Source: Pinus tabuliformis (taxonomy: Eukaryota; Streptophyta; Pinopsida; Pinales; Pinaceae). From it: a DNA stretch of 64,000 nucleotides. Below are positions 1-11,665 of the stretch, piece after piece. The translations under genes and the position numbers were made by a program. The stretch spans positions 88,642,069 to 88,706,068 of the forward strand of contig CM062820.1 of assembly GCA_031772625.1 (NCBI GenBank), read 5' to 3'. Positions within the stretch are counted from its first letter, which is position 1; the number at the start of each line of letters is the position of its first letter. Under the pieces are notes generated by a model that saw only the letters and a program-made list of their open reading frames with translations, was not told the origin of the DNA and searched no databases.

Positions 1-909
1 ATGCCGATATGGAACTTTTTTTCTTTGATTTTTCCTTACTGAGCATGTGCCAATTTTTATATTTTCTTCTGGCGAAGATGTTGTTGAGTTGGTTATGAAA
101 CATTCACTGGGGATGTTCATTGTTTGAACTGCAACATCCAAGCGCGTGTTTTCTTCAACTTGCTTGACTTCTTCCTGAGTTGTGACATTCCTCGAATTGA
201 TATTTGTTGTTTTGTCATCAACTTGAATTCCTACATTTGATGCTTCCTTCTTGATAAGTTGTTGGACCTGACTTTCTAATGACTTCTTATCCTTCTTAAG
301 TTTCTTAATTTGTGTCAGCAATTTTTCGCTATGGTTTTTAAATCGAGAAACTTCTTCATTTTTGTCAACATTGATTTTGTCAATTTCTTTTTGCATATTT
401 TGTAATACCTTTTTACCTTCTTGAGACATTACCTTTGAAATATCTGAGATATCTTCTAGTGTTACTGAATTTGGTTTTAGTGTAAAATCTTGGAGCGTTA
501 TTTTCTTCTTCTTGTAAGAAAATGTTAAAAACTTCTTCTTTGTATTTAGAATAAAGGAACCTAGAGTTTCCATCCAAGGTAACCCCAAAACAATGTCACT
601 ATCAATGTCACTATCGAAAAAACGTAAGGTTTTCACAGTGAATTTTGAGGTAAAAGTATAATCTCCAATATTTAGGTGTAAATTGTTTATGTCATATTGT
701 TTGTCATATTCGCCAAAAGTATTCTTTTCAACTATATTTGATTCAGGAATCACCAATTGGTTAGCACATTTAGGACTAACATAATTACTTTTTTCAGCAG
801 GATTGATAGTGATTATGATATCTCTTCCTGCGAGCAATCCTTTGATTTTAAATAATGTATCAACACTTTTACTAAAGGTTTTAGGAAACCTTTCATTACT
901 AGTCTCCAT
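1..909 (-). CDS. Partial retroelement ORF: degenerate retropepsin-like domain plus coiled coil
   Basis: An ATG at 909 opens a frame that stays free of stops for 303 codons and runs off the left edge, so the C-terminus is missing. Residues about 20-55 resemble the N-terminal lobe of a retroviral-type aspartic protease, and residues about 120-135 contain DIVLGLPWM, a good match to the conserved flap-to-C-terminal motif (ILG.PW) of Ty3/gypsy and related proteases. Where the catalytic D-S/T-G-A is expected the sequence reads T-I-N-P-A-E, so the catalytic aspartate appears replaced by Asn and the protease is probably inactive. Residues about 175-235 are rich in K, E, Q and L with heptad-like spacing, suggesting a coiled coil. 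No gag or zinc knuckle precedes it. The uninterrupted frame in a region full of broken elements suggests a young or selected ORF. It is inferred to be the first ORF of the LTR element whose LTR and PBS lie upstream at 2221-2516. Confidence 0.6.
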   Translation of the reverse strand, partial: METSNERFPKTFSKSVDTLFKIKGLLAGRDIIITINPAEKSNYVSPKCANQLVIPESNIVEKNTFGEYDKQYDINNLHLNIGDYTFTSKFTVKTLRFFDSDIDSDIVLGLPWMETLGSFILNTKKKFLTFSYKKKKITLQDFTLKPNSVTLEDISDISKVMSQEGKKVLQNMQKEIDKINVDKNEEVSRFKNHSEKLLTQIKKLKKDKKSLESQVQQLIKKEASNVGIQVDDKTTNINSRNVTTQEEVKQVEENTRLDVAVQTMNIPSECFITNSTTSSPEENIKIGTCSVRKNQRKKVPYRH

Positions 910-1083
910 TTTACTCTTTAAATATTAAATACCTTTTTAAATCACTCTTTTTTTATAATAATTTTTTACATATAAAACCCTTTTATTCTTTTCCTTTTTC
1001 TTCTTCTTCTTCTTCTTTTTTTATTATTAATTTTATATATTCTCTTAATTTATAAAATATATTTCCACTTCTCTCTTATAAAA

Positions 1084-1088
<5 letters not shown>

Positions 1089-1144
<56 letters not shown>
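1089..1144. repeat. (AT)n microsatellite
   Basis: An almost uninterrupted AT dinucleotide run of about 28 units, followed by an imperfect ATAG/AT tract to about 1168. Confidence 0.9.
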
Positions 1145-1147
<3 letters not shown>

Positions 1148-1556
1148 TATAGATATATATATATATATTTCAAATATTCTCTTCTTCTTCTTCTTCTTCT
1201 TCTTTTCACTCTTTTATTAAAAAAATTTATATAATAATAATTTTTTTATATATAATTATAAATTATATATATTATATAATTTTAATTTATATATATTATA
1301 AAATTATAATTATATAAAATTTATGTATACTTTTTTGAGACCCACTTTTCCTTTTATATGTAACTATATAAGGCTTATATAGTATCCTTTTTTATAATTA
1401 TAATAATATTTTTTTTCGAAGATTTGGATGAGTCGTGACTAATTTGGATGAGATGTGACTCTTGGTACGGTCACAATCTTTAGATTTGAACGATTAAAAT
1501 TGTTTAGATCACACCTTTTTTATCCGATGTTATAAAAATATCTTTTACTTTTAAAA

Positions 1557-1975
1557 TACCATGGGCTATTACCATGGGTTGTTTCTAAAACCACGGGCTT
1601 CTCCACGTAAAAAGTTTTAAATATCACTTGGTATGAGATTTTGTATCCCTTCTTTTGTTTTTTATTTTACTTTTAAAATACCATGGGCTATTACCATGGG
1701 TTGTTTTTAAAACCTCTTGTAAAAAGTAATATTTACCTTTCACGTAAGAGCTTTTGTATCCCTGTTTTTTCTTTAACTTTTAAAATACCATGGGCTATTA
1801 CCATGGGTTGTTTTTAAAACCTCCTGTAAAAAGTAATATTTACTTTTCACGTAAGAGATTTTGTATCCTTGTTTTTTCTTTAACTTTTAAAATACCATGG
1901 GCTATTATAAAACCACAGGCTTCTCCATGTAAAAAGTTTTAAATATACTTGGTATGAGATTTTGTGTCAGTTTTG
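1557..1975. repeat. Four-copy tandem repeat, 107-121 bp period
   Basis: The word ATACCATGGGC recurs at 1557, 1678, 1785 and 1892, each time with a similar downstream block that includes ACCATGGGTTGTTT, a GTAAAAAGT word and TTTTGTATCC. The spacings are 121, 107 and 107. The fourth copy is internally shortened. Confidence 0.85.
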
Positions 1976-2220
1976 TTTTTTCTTTTACTTTTTTTTTCCT
2001 CTTCTTCTTTTTTTTAATTTTATTTACTTATATTTTTTTTTGGTTAATTTTTTTTTTTTATGGCCAAAGGCCTAGAAAAACGGAGAAAAGGAGAAACTCC
2101 CAAATTCTGAGCAAAATGCTTCAATTGTACGGCAACAAGGTTGACGAATTTTGATAGCCAAGGACCTGGATCGGAGAACGAGCTCTGTGCACCGGTTAAG
2201 CAACCTAGAGGACCGAACTA

Positions 2221-2231
2221 CTCTGATACCA
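2221..2231 (-). promoter_or_regulatory. Primer-binding site (initiator tRNA-Met)
   Basis: The reverse complement reads TGGTATCAGAG, matching the first 11 bases of the canonical plant tRNA-iMet primer-binding site. It lies two bases inside the LTR end on the minus strand, the usual spacing. Confidence 0.75.
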
Positions 2232-2233
2232 CA

Positions 2234-2516
2234 TGAAGCGAACAAAGTTCCTTCTTAAGATTAATTACTCCAGAATACTTGGAATATCAAGATATCCATG
2301 AAGATATAAATATTATATATTAAAATGAATAAGAATGAATATGATTTACAAATGAAAACGAGAGGCTTGCTTATATACCAAGCAAGTGTCTCTTCATGAA
2401 GAGTCATGTCCTATTAGACATGCCTCTTCAACCTAATTACTAGCTTAATTAACTATTATTCATGATTATTATCTTTTACATTATATTTATATTATTTATA
2501 TATTTTATTCGTTACA
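2234..2516 (-). repeat. Putative 5' LTR, 283 bp
   Basis: On the minus strand it begins TGTAACGAAT at 2516 and ends GCTTCA at 2234, so it has TG...CA ends, and is followed by the primer-binding site. A TATATAAG TATA-like box on the minus strand near 2370-2378 fits an LTR promoter. The outer edge falls inside a copia protease frame. The partner LTR is not in the window, so the boundaries rest on the PBS and the interrupted frame. Confidence 0.65.
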
Positions 2517-4582
2517 AAATACCACCTCATTTCCTTGATCAAAAGTATGGCTAACACTCAACAAGTTATGCTTTAATCCATATACATACACAACATTACC
2601 AGCTTTAACTTTTTCTTTTAGAAAAACAGAACCTTTACCTTTAATGACAACAGGTGAGTCATTTCCAAAAGTGACATTATTTTCTTTCTCTGAAGCATTG
2701 TATGAAATAATTTTCTCCTGGTCACCTGTCATGCGTTTTAAGCATCATCTATCAATGTACCATTGATTTTCTTGTCCTTCTACAAACAATGCTATGCGAC
2801 AACTTTCAGACTGTAACTCCTTCCTTTTCCATACCTTAGAACTTGTTGATAGTTCCTCCTTTTGAGATGTTGGTTGTAAGTTTCTCATGCATTCATGATC
2901 TTCATGTCCAAATTTATGGCAAACTAAGCATTCAATTTCATCTATAAGAGGTGAGAAGATATTATAAGAGTTCTTCTTGACTCCTGTCTCATTCCTTTGT
3001 TTTCTTGCTTCTCTAGTCATGATAGTTTTGTATGCAACACATTGAGCAACATTATCACCAAAATTATGACATGTGAAACATTTTCCACTAAAGAAGAAAT
3101 TTTTGTGACCATAGAATCTTCTGGCGTTGTTTACATTTTGATCGGTGCTTATGTTGTTGTTCATCCTTGGATTGGAGTGAACATGATTTACCTGTGGAAT
3201 CTCTTTATTATTTTGTTGAGAACTTAGGTTTTGTTGACTGGGTTTTGCTGAATTAATGAAGCTTTGCTGACTAATTTTTACTGCATTACTGAAGCTTTGC
3301 TAATTGCTTTTTGTTGCATTACTAAATCTTTGCTGACGGGTTTTTGTTGCATTTAGATAGTTACCAGTGGGCACTGAAGAATATTATGGTTGAGATGTTT
3401 CTCCAGTGTATCCAAGACATGTCTTCATAAGAGGAAAGTGTTGTACCTAGATAATTTCATCTAAGGTTTAAGATCCTTTGGAAAATCTAATATTTAGAGT
3501 TTTTATTTTCTCAAGTTCCTTTCTTAGACTTACTACTTCACATTCTAACTTCTCATTATGCTTTTCTTTTTCTATGAGTTGATGCTTCAAGGTATCTATG
3601 GCTAATTTTTTTACTTCCAAGAAAATTTTGAGTTGAATAATTTCTTCAAAGAAATCCTTTTATTCTAATGCATCCACAAATTTATCATTAGACTCATTAG
3701 TATTTTTCTCAAAATCCATGAGTAATTTAAGATCTTGATCAGATTCACCTTCTTCACTATTTGACAAGCCATCACTATCTTCATGAGTATAATAACTTAT
3801 TCTACTATCAAACTGTCTCCTATTACCTTTTATAAAATCCCTCCCTTTGTCATGGTTGTCTTTATGAGGACATTTAGAAGCATAATGACGAACTCTACCA
3901 CAAGCAAAACATTTTAAGGGAAGCTTACCTCTGAACCTTCCGGTTCCCAGTTGAAGTTTCTTTACAAAGTTCACCTCATCTTCTTTTGATATGTATCTTG
4001 ATTCCTTGCATTCCTCCTTTTCTTTTCCTTTTGCAGATGCTTTAAATGTGGCTTCTCTAACTTCTAATGGACCTCCTTTCCTCATTTCAAAAGTAGTTAG
4101 GATTCCATGAAGTTGAACAACATTAAGAGTCTGTAGGTCCTGCTTCTCTTCAATGCCAAACACTTTTGACTTGAATTTAGGAGTTAGAGATCTTAAGATT
4201 CTCTCTACTAAAGTAGTGTCTTTTATTTCTAAATTTTGAGAGTTTGGAGTTTAACACTTTTTACCTTAGTATTGCCTTCATAGCTTTGAATGATTATGTC
4301 CCATATTTCTTTTATTGTGTTTAGCTGCATAACTTTGAAAAATTTTGATTCTATCATACTTCCCAATAAAGAATTGACAAATTTGGCATTGGTTTCATAC
4401 ATCTCCTTTTCTGCTGCATCCATGGGAACTACAACTGCATATTGGTAACCTCCTTCCACAATTTCCAAAACATCTATTCCAAGATACTGAACATAGGATA
4501 TTCTTCTTGTCTTTCAATATATAAAGTTATTTACATTAAAGAGTGGTGGCCTGATAGATTTCGATCCATCTTGATTGCTCAT
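2517..4582 (-). pseudogene. Ty1/copia gag-protease relic
   Basis: Minus-strand remains of a copia polyprotein. The gag starts near 4582 with a PPLFNVNNF-type start and an in-frame stop where Trp is usual. It continues through a UBN2-like gag segment (4229-4468) and then a CCHC knuckle CFACGRVRHYASKC near 3870-3920. Two further knuckles occur near 2900-3090: CFTCHNFGDNVAQC, whose His is replaced by Asp, and CLVCHKFGHEDHEC, intact. The protease begins with WYID, but the DSG triad is lost (D-R-stop), then the frame runs on to LKHNLLSVSH and stops abruptly at 2517, where another element's LTR was inserted. Integrase, RT and RNase H are absent. Several stops and frame changes show it is dead. Confidence 0.85.
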
Positions 4583-4628
4583 CTTGGGAGATCTTCCTTA
4601 AAGCGATCAAGCTTCTTTTGAAGGACCC

Positions 4629-4640
4629 GCTGTGATACCC
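4629..4640 (-). promoter_or_regulatory. Degenerate primer-binding site of the copia relic
   Basis: The reverse complement GGGTATCACAGC matches the tRNA-iMet site TGGTATCAGAGC at 10 of 12 positions. It lies between the gag start (4582) and a TGTTGGG...-type LTR edge at 4643. Confidence 0.6.
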
Positions 4641-4642
4641 AT

Positions 4643-6580
4643 TGTTGGGAAAAATACTGGGGGGGAGGGGGAGGCGGGGTGGGGGTGAATGATTATTTTA
4701 AAAACTCACAATAATAATTTTTATTTTTTGAACTGTATACGCGACTTGATTGAACCCAACTAGCTTGTATACGCTACTATTGTAAAAGAAACTAGCGTAT
4801 GCCCAATAAACTTTGTAAAATAGCTAATTCTTTATCTGTTAAACTTTGAACTATAATGTAAGAGATTTATTAGGAATTTGATAAGTAGTAAACAGGTGTA
4901 GAAAAAAATAAAGTAAAACACACATGAACACCAGGATTTAAGGTGGAAACACAGTGTGGGAGAAATCCATTGTTGTTGTTATCTCAGTCTTCAAAACTTA
5001 TTAATATAAAAAACTTCTTACATTGTTGTACTGGTACAAAAATATACCATTACATAGGCACCAACTTTCTGAAGGCTAAAACCTTCACTCGTTCTCCAAC
5101 TCCTACTGGAAGGGAGCTCCAACCCCCTGATCTAATCACCAGCTACTACTGGCAAGAAGCTTCGACTAACTCACTGAAGGCTCAAACTCTCGACAACATC
5201 CATGGACCACATTTCATCAAATTTTTAGACTGGATCCAATATCAACACTTATGTTTAATCATCACTGTAAAAAAATCATCAATCTCTAACACATAAAATC
5301 AACCAATCGTTGAAACCCAAAAAACTGATACATAATCAAAACTTAACCAATCAACTGGAACAGTCAAATCATTGTAACCAGTACACAGAACTGAGCTCAG
5401 AATGTTGCATCAACACACAGAATCAACTGCAACCCTGATCATTCATTTGCAAAAATGTATACGCTACTTCACTTAAGGCAAACCATGTGCATACGCATTT
5501 TTCTGGAGAGAAACCCATGTATAGATCTTAATATACTGAAAACTGAAAATTTCACCACTGCAATTTCTAAAAAGAACATTGAATCATACTCAATCTATTG
5601 CAACATTCTGAACCAATCACATAAATTGTCTTTGATCTTCAATCAAAATCAACAAGTAATCTTATCATTCTTCATCGATTAATACCCAAATTCAACTTCA
5701 TCATTCAATCAGATTTGCTTCAGCCATTATCACTCAACCCAGATCCACATGAGGACATCATTGAGAGATAGGAGAGAAACAATAGCATTGATCAGGTTGA
5801 TCAACCACTTGTGAACAAAAACTCCTTACTTTATATATGTGACTTTTCATAAGTGAGACACGTTTTTCCTGAAACCAACCAGCGTATAAATCTGCAAATT
5901 TTGACTTAAAATTGCACAGCTCTTTAGAACTTCAGAAATGCCCAGATCATAATAATCAAAGATAAAAACATGTTTCAATAATTATATCTACCTAATCCTT
6001 GAACAAATCATATAATTAACATTCATTTTAGGTCTCATGATCCTGATCCATCATTGTATTCATCGATGCATAATTATTTCATATCAATTTGACAATTATG
6101 GCCCTTACAATGCAAATATACTTCAGATTGAATTATTCATCAAAACCATTTCACTTTCACACTTAGCTCTTTGATCTTCACTTCTTTATATAATTTAGCC
6201 CTTATCCAATACCACGGGTGAAAACTACATTAGTGTCGGTGGTAATCTTTGATGGGATCAATATTCATAACCGCACTCATTATTATTGGCCAATGCCTTG
6301 GTAAGGACCCCTGGTATCTAGAATATCATGGTACAAAAACCATACACTAATTTTATTCACTAAACTCGCGTGCATACGCGACTTGGCTTAACAAAACCCG
6401 CGTATAGATTTTGAACATCCAACTTTATCATTTCTCTAAACCGAATCTTCTAAACTATCATGTAGTCTATCACATCTATATTCATTCTGGTATTCTATTG
6501 TATTCATTCTGTTACCTCTAAATTAACCTATGAATTCTGTTACAAGTGAGTTTCCATCAAGGAAAACACATGCATTAAAC
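4643..6580 (-). repeat. Probable long copia 5' LTR (outer end not determined)
   Basis: Next to the PBS the sequence starts TGTTGGGA on the plus strand, so the LTR would end TCCCAACA on the minus strand. A G-rich tract and GGGGGTGAATGATT follow, then at about 4920-4980 the antisense block ACACCAGGATTT with GTGGAAACACAG, common in plant copia LTRs. GTATACGC/GCGTATAC-like words recur near 4735, 4770, 4795, 5460, 5490, 5880, 6370 and 6400. No TG/CA outer boundary or target duplication could be fixed, so the right end is only a guess. Short open frames in this interval have no recognisable content. Confidence 0.45.
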
Positions 6581-6589
6581 CCAAGGGAA

Positions 6590-9500
6590 TAATAAAACCA
6601 AACGATTGATATTATAAACCCAATGGAATAGTATTAAACCCAAGGGAGTAATATTATAAACCAAAGGTATATAAACCCTAAGATAAATATTATAAACCCT
6701 AAAATAAACATCGTTGACCATGGTTGATTTTCATATTGAGACAATGTAACATTGGACCATGGTTGACCATTCTTAACTATTGTTATTTTCATGTCAATAC
6801 AATATTTGTGACAATGCAACGTTCGATCATTGTTGACCATGATTGACCATGGATGACCATGTTTGATTTTGCAAAACACGGTTAACCATGATTGACCATG
6901 ATTTTCATATTGAGACAATCTTTTTCATAATGCGACATTGCAGCATAGTTGAGACAATGGTTGGTTTTCATATTGAAACAAGATTTGTCACAATGTGATG
7001 TTGGGCCATGGTTGACCATGATTAACCATGGTACGGTTGATCTTATAAAATATGGTTGACCATGGTTGAATAATATTAAATCCAAGGGACCAATATTATA
7101 AGCCGAAGGTATATAATCCCTAAGATAAATGTTATAAACACTAAAATAAACATGGTTGATTTTCATATTGAGATAATATTTGTCACAATGTGACGTTGGA
7201 CCATGGTTGAGCATGCTTGACCATGATTTATTTTCAAATCGAGAGAATCTTTGTCACAATGTGATATTGGACCATGGTTGACCGTGGTTGATTCTCATAT
7301 TGAGACAATACTCGTCACAATGCAATGTTAGACCATGGTTGACCATGATTGAATTTATTAAACATGGTTAACCATGATTGATTTAATAAAACCAAGGGCA
7401 TAATGAACCCTAGAGCTTTTTACTAAAATCCTAAGGCATTATAAACCTAAGGGAATAATATTAAACCATAGGAATATGAACGCTTAGATTAATAAACCCA
7501 ACGGATAGAAATTATAAACCCAAGGTATATAAACCATAAGATAAATATTATAAACCCTAAAATAAACATGGTTAACCATTGTTGATTTCTATATTGAAAC
7601 AATCATTATCACAATGTAACGTTGGACCATGGTTGACCATGGTTGACCATGATTGATTTTCATATCGATACAATCTTTGTCACAATGTGACATTGGACCA
7701 TGGTTGACCATGGTTGATTTTCATATTGAGACAATAATTGTCACAATGCGACATTCAACCATGGTTAACCGTGGTTGGATATGACTGACCATGGTTAACC
7801 ATGATTGATATTACTAATCCAAGGGACTGATATTATAAACTCAAGGGAATAATAAACCCAAGGCATTAGTACTAAAACACCAAGGGAATAATATTAAACC
7901 CAATGCATATAAACCGTATGATAAACATTACCAACTTAGATCCATCTTAACTTCGGATCTAGTAAGTGAATAGAGGGATCAAATCTCTTTTCACTTTAAA
8001 AAGGGTTTGCATCTCAAGAAATATGATCTTTTTTGTGTGCTTGGTAGATATGGTGTTAAGATGGATCTAGGCTAGTTTAATTATTAATTATAATTATAAA
8101 TATAATTAATAATTTTATGTTTTTTATTTTATTTTATTATCTTTATTTTTATTTTATTTTGACTGACTCAAAATGTTAAACATTACAACATCTCTACCAT
8201 ACTGGGACCAAATATTTACATAGGAGTTAAGTTTAATTATGAACCTCAAATATAATTTTTTTTTTAATAAAAAGTGGATTGGGTGAGAGGAAATTTTGGA
8301 TAAAATGTAATATTGTAATATTATTTTTTACCCAATATTTATTACTACTCCCACCTAGTCAAAAGTGGCCTGGGGAGAGGGTAATTACTAATCAAAATGT
8401 AATATTATTATATTTTACCTAATATTTCGCATCACCCCCAACCTAAATATTACATTTTATTCAATATTTCCCTTTACCCCTGCTAATTTTTAGTGAGTTT
8501 GTTTAGTTTTAAACTTAAATATAAAGAAAAATTACAATAAAAAGTGGACCAATTCAGGGGAAATATTGGATATAATATTATAGTATTATATTTTACCCAA
8601 TATTTCTCGCAAGCTAGTAAAAAATGGATGAAGGTAAGCATAAATATTAGATAAAATATAACAGTTACATTTTACCTAATATTTCACCCACCTCCTCCCC
8701 TCACCCCATCTCACTTTCATAGTTAAGTTTATTCATTTCTAAACTTACCATCCTAGATCTATCAAAGCTCTATTTTTATAGTACAATATTACACATAAAT
8801 TAAGAGAATATATTTCATATATTATATTAAAGTGATTACCAAAAAATTCATTAGAATGAAGAAGCAACAATTGTTCTATACTTTGTGCAATCTTGTTTAA
8901 CCTTACACTTCTTAAAAACACCTTCTTGGATCACCCAATAGCCTCAGAAATCTCTAAAGATTCTATGCATATATACACATTATGTATTCATCTATTCAAT
9001 GATAGAAGCAAATACATATAAAAAATACATAGGACCACCAAACATATCCATACAAATGCCAAGTGAGAACATATCCATAAAAACATTTTACCTTTATAGA
9101 CTACATGGATTCAATGCCATCATTTTCTACAACTAATTATGTATCTAAATATAACATCAAACTAATATGGATCTAGGTTAGTTTAATTTCCCCCTTAAAT
9201 AGGTTATATTCCACATGAATACCATGTGTCAATACTTGGATTCTTAATACCATGGGTCATTTTTATTTTTTTTATTATTAATTTTTATAGGGTTATTTTT
9301 ATTTTATTTTCACTAAGTTAAAATGTTTACATTATATTACATTACATTAAGTTACACATCTCTACCATATTTTATTTTTATTTTTGTTGAGTCAAAATGT
9401 TTACATTAATGTTACACATCTCTAGCATCCTAGGTTGGAGAGCACCTCTCAACCCAATAAAAAATGAGTAATTTCATTAAAAAAATAAAAAATAATATAT

Positions 9501-11665
9501 CATATTTTAAAATAAAAATAATATATTCAAGATATAGAGTCCATCAACGTTAAATTAACTATATTAATTTAATTATTTCACCCTTCCTCACAAACAAAAT
9601 TCCATTTTACATTATACAATGAAACCAATTCCACTTCGCTTTTTGTAAAACCAGTGTTGAATTTATATTTTTTTTATACATAAAAAATTATAGAGATTTT
9701 TAATTAGGGCTGACATTGACATTAGATTAAATTTGTTAAATGTTAAATGTTAAACATTTACGCTTAACATCTACCCCATACTTGGTTGTTGAGTGCCTCT
9801 TGGCACAATAAGCACTAGAATAATCTTGGTTGACCATAGTTGATTTTCATATTGAGACAATCCTTGTCATAATGTGACATTGGACCATGGTTGACCATGC
9901 TAAACCATGGTTTATTTTCATATCAACACAATATTTTTGACAATGTGACGTTCGACCATGATTGACCATGGATGACCATGTTTGATTTTATAAAACGTGG
10001 TTGACCATTGTTGACCATGATTGACCATGGTTGAGCATGGTTGACGATGATTATCATATTGAGACAATCTTTCTCATTATGTGATGTTGGACGATGGTTG
10101 AGAAAATGATTGATTTTCATATTGAGACAACCTTTGTCACAATGCGACATTCGACCATGGTTGACCATGAATAACCATGGTTGACCACAATTGATTCTAT
10201 AAAGCACGGTTGACCATGGTTGAATAATATTTAACCCAAGGGACTAATATTATAAACCCAGGGCATATAAACCCTAATATAAATATTATAAACACTAAAA
10301 TAAACATTGTTGACCATGGTTGATTTTCATGTTAAGATCATCCTTGTCACAGCGTGATAATTGATTTTCAAATCGACATAATCTTTGTCACAATGCGACA
10401 TTTGAACATAGTTGACCATGATTGAATTAATAAAACATGGTTGACCATAGTCGATATTATAAATCCAATGGAATAAATAACCCTACGGATTAATACTAAA
10501 AACCAAAGAGATTATAAACCTAAGGGGATAATATTAAACCCTAGGAATATTAACATTTAGATTAATAAACCCAATGGATTGATATTATAAACCCAAGGGA
10601 CAAAATTTATAGACCCAAGGTATATAAACACTAAAATAAATATTATAAACCCTTAAATAAATATGGTTGACCATGGTTAATTTCCATATTGAGACAATCC
10701 TTGTCACAATGCAACATTGGACCATGGTTAACTGTAGTTGACAATCACTTATTTTCATATCAAGACAATTTTTCTCACAATACAACATTGGACCATGGTT
10801 GACCATGGTTGATTTTCATATTGAGACAATCATTGTCACAATGTAACATTTGACCATGGTTGACAGTAGTTTACCGTGGTTTCCAATGATTGACCATGGG
10901 TGACCATGATTAACATTATAAACCCAAGTGAATAAAAAACCGAAGGGAGTGATATTAAAAACCAAAGGGATTAATACTAAAGCCTAAATGGATTATGAAC
11001 CCAAGGAAATATTATTAAACCCAAGGGACTAATAGTATAAACCAAAAGGTATATAAACCCTAAGATAAATATTATAAATTCTAAAATAAACATGGTTTAC
11101 CAGGGTTGACCATGGTTGATTTTCATATTGACATAATCCTTGTCATAATGCGACATTGGACCATAATTGATGATGGTTGATTTTCATATTGAGACAATAT
11201 TTTTCAAAATATTACATCGGACCATGGTTGACCCCGGATTTATTTCCTTATTGAGATAATCTAAGTCACAATGTGAGATTGGACCATGGTCGACCATGAT
11301 TGGCCATGGTTGATGATAATTGACAATGGTTATCCATGGTTCATTTTCATATTAAGATAATCTATGACACAATGCAACCATGGTTTACCATGGTTTATTT
11401 TTATATTGACACAATCTTTTCATAATGTGATGATGAAGTATGGTTTTTGATGATTTATTTTCATATTGAGACAATGATCAGTTGTCACATTAATAATGGT
11501 TTACCATAATTAATCTCGGTTAACCATTCTAATCATGTTTATCTTTAATGGGCTTGGTTGGCCATGGTATTAATTGAACATTATGGTAGTTTATGGTTGA
11601 TCATGGTTAACCGTTATCATCAATCATGGTTACCCATACTTGAGTAAGGTTGACCATGTTTGACG
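6590..11665. repeat. Higher-order tandem repeat array built on TTGACCATGG words
   Basis: The region alternates three modules: (A) runs of GGTTGACCATGG; (B) GATTTTCATATTGAGACAAT followed by TTGTCACAATGTGAC; (C) TATAAACCCAAGGGA with AAACCCTAAGATAAA and CCCTAAAATAAACATGG. The module C end word recurs near 6701, 7144, 7558, 10290, 10650 and 11085, giving a higher-order period of roughly 360-440 bp. The array is interrupted at about 7932-9806 by a dispersed repeat and resumes in register. It is cut at 11665 by an LTR element and continues at 20976. No coding frame is credible here: translations are repeats of the same DNA words. Confidence 0.85.
7932..9806. other. Insertion of AT-rich dispersed repeats splitting the array
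   Basis: The array stops after GATAAACATTA near 7931 and resumes near 9807 with TAAGCACTAGAATAATC, the expected continuation of module C. The insert contains at least two copies of a family marked by GATCTAGGTTAGTTTAATTT and, at its end, GTTAAACATTACAACATCTC followed by TACCATACTGGG. Relatives occur at about 8050-8200, 9170-9480 and 53480-53810. No open frame of note and no clear terminal inverted repeat were found, so the class is not assigned. Confidence 0.55.

Larger units (their letters stand above)
910..2220 (-). other. AT-rich leader between PBS and ORF, no gene seen
   Basis: Strongly AT-rich DNA with (TTC)n tracts near 997-1018 and 1177-1205, a long AT microsatellite and a four-copy minisatellite. 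Short open frames here are low-complexity F/L/I-rich translations and are not believed. It is best read as the untranslated leader of the element whose ORF starts at 909. Confidence 0.5.
1..2516 (-). mobile_element. Left-truncated minus-strand LTR retrotransposon (LTR, PBS, leader, first ORF)
   Basis: Read on the minus strand this stretch gives, in order, a 283-bp LTR (2516-2234), a 2-nt spacer, a primer-binding site matching initiator tRNA-Met (2231-2221), a 1.3-kb non-coding leader with tandem repeats, and an ORF starting at 909. The LTR interrupts a copia protease reading frame exactly where the LTR begins with TG, which shows the element is younger than the copia relic. The second LTR and any pol genes would lie outside the window, so the family is not identified. 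Joining LTR, leader and ORF into one element is inference from order and orientation. Confidence 0.6.

Noticed and set aside
1..909. Endogenous pararetrovirus (caulimovirid) protease
   Set aside because: The motif is shared with Ty3/gypsy proteases, there is no movement protein, coat or RT in view, and an LTR and PBS lie upstream.
6634..10806. Minus-strand open frames with NHGQPWSIMVNHG-like peptides
   Set aside because: They are translations of the TTGACCATGG array and recur in several frames.
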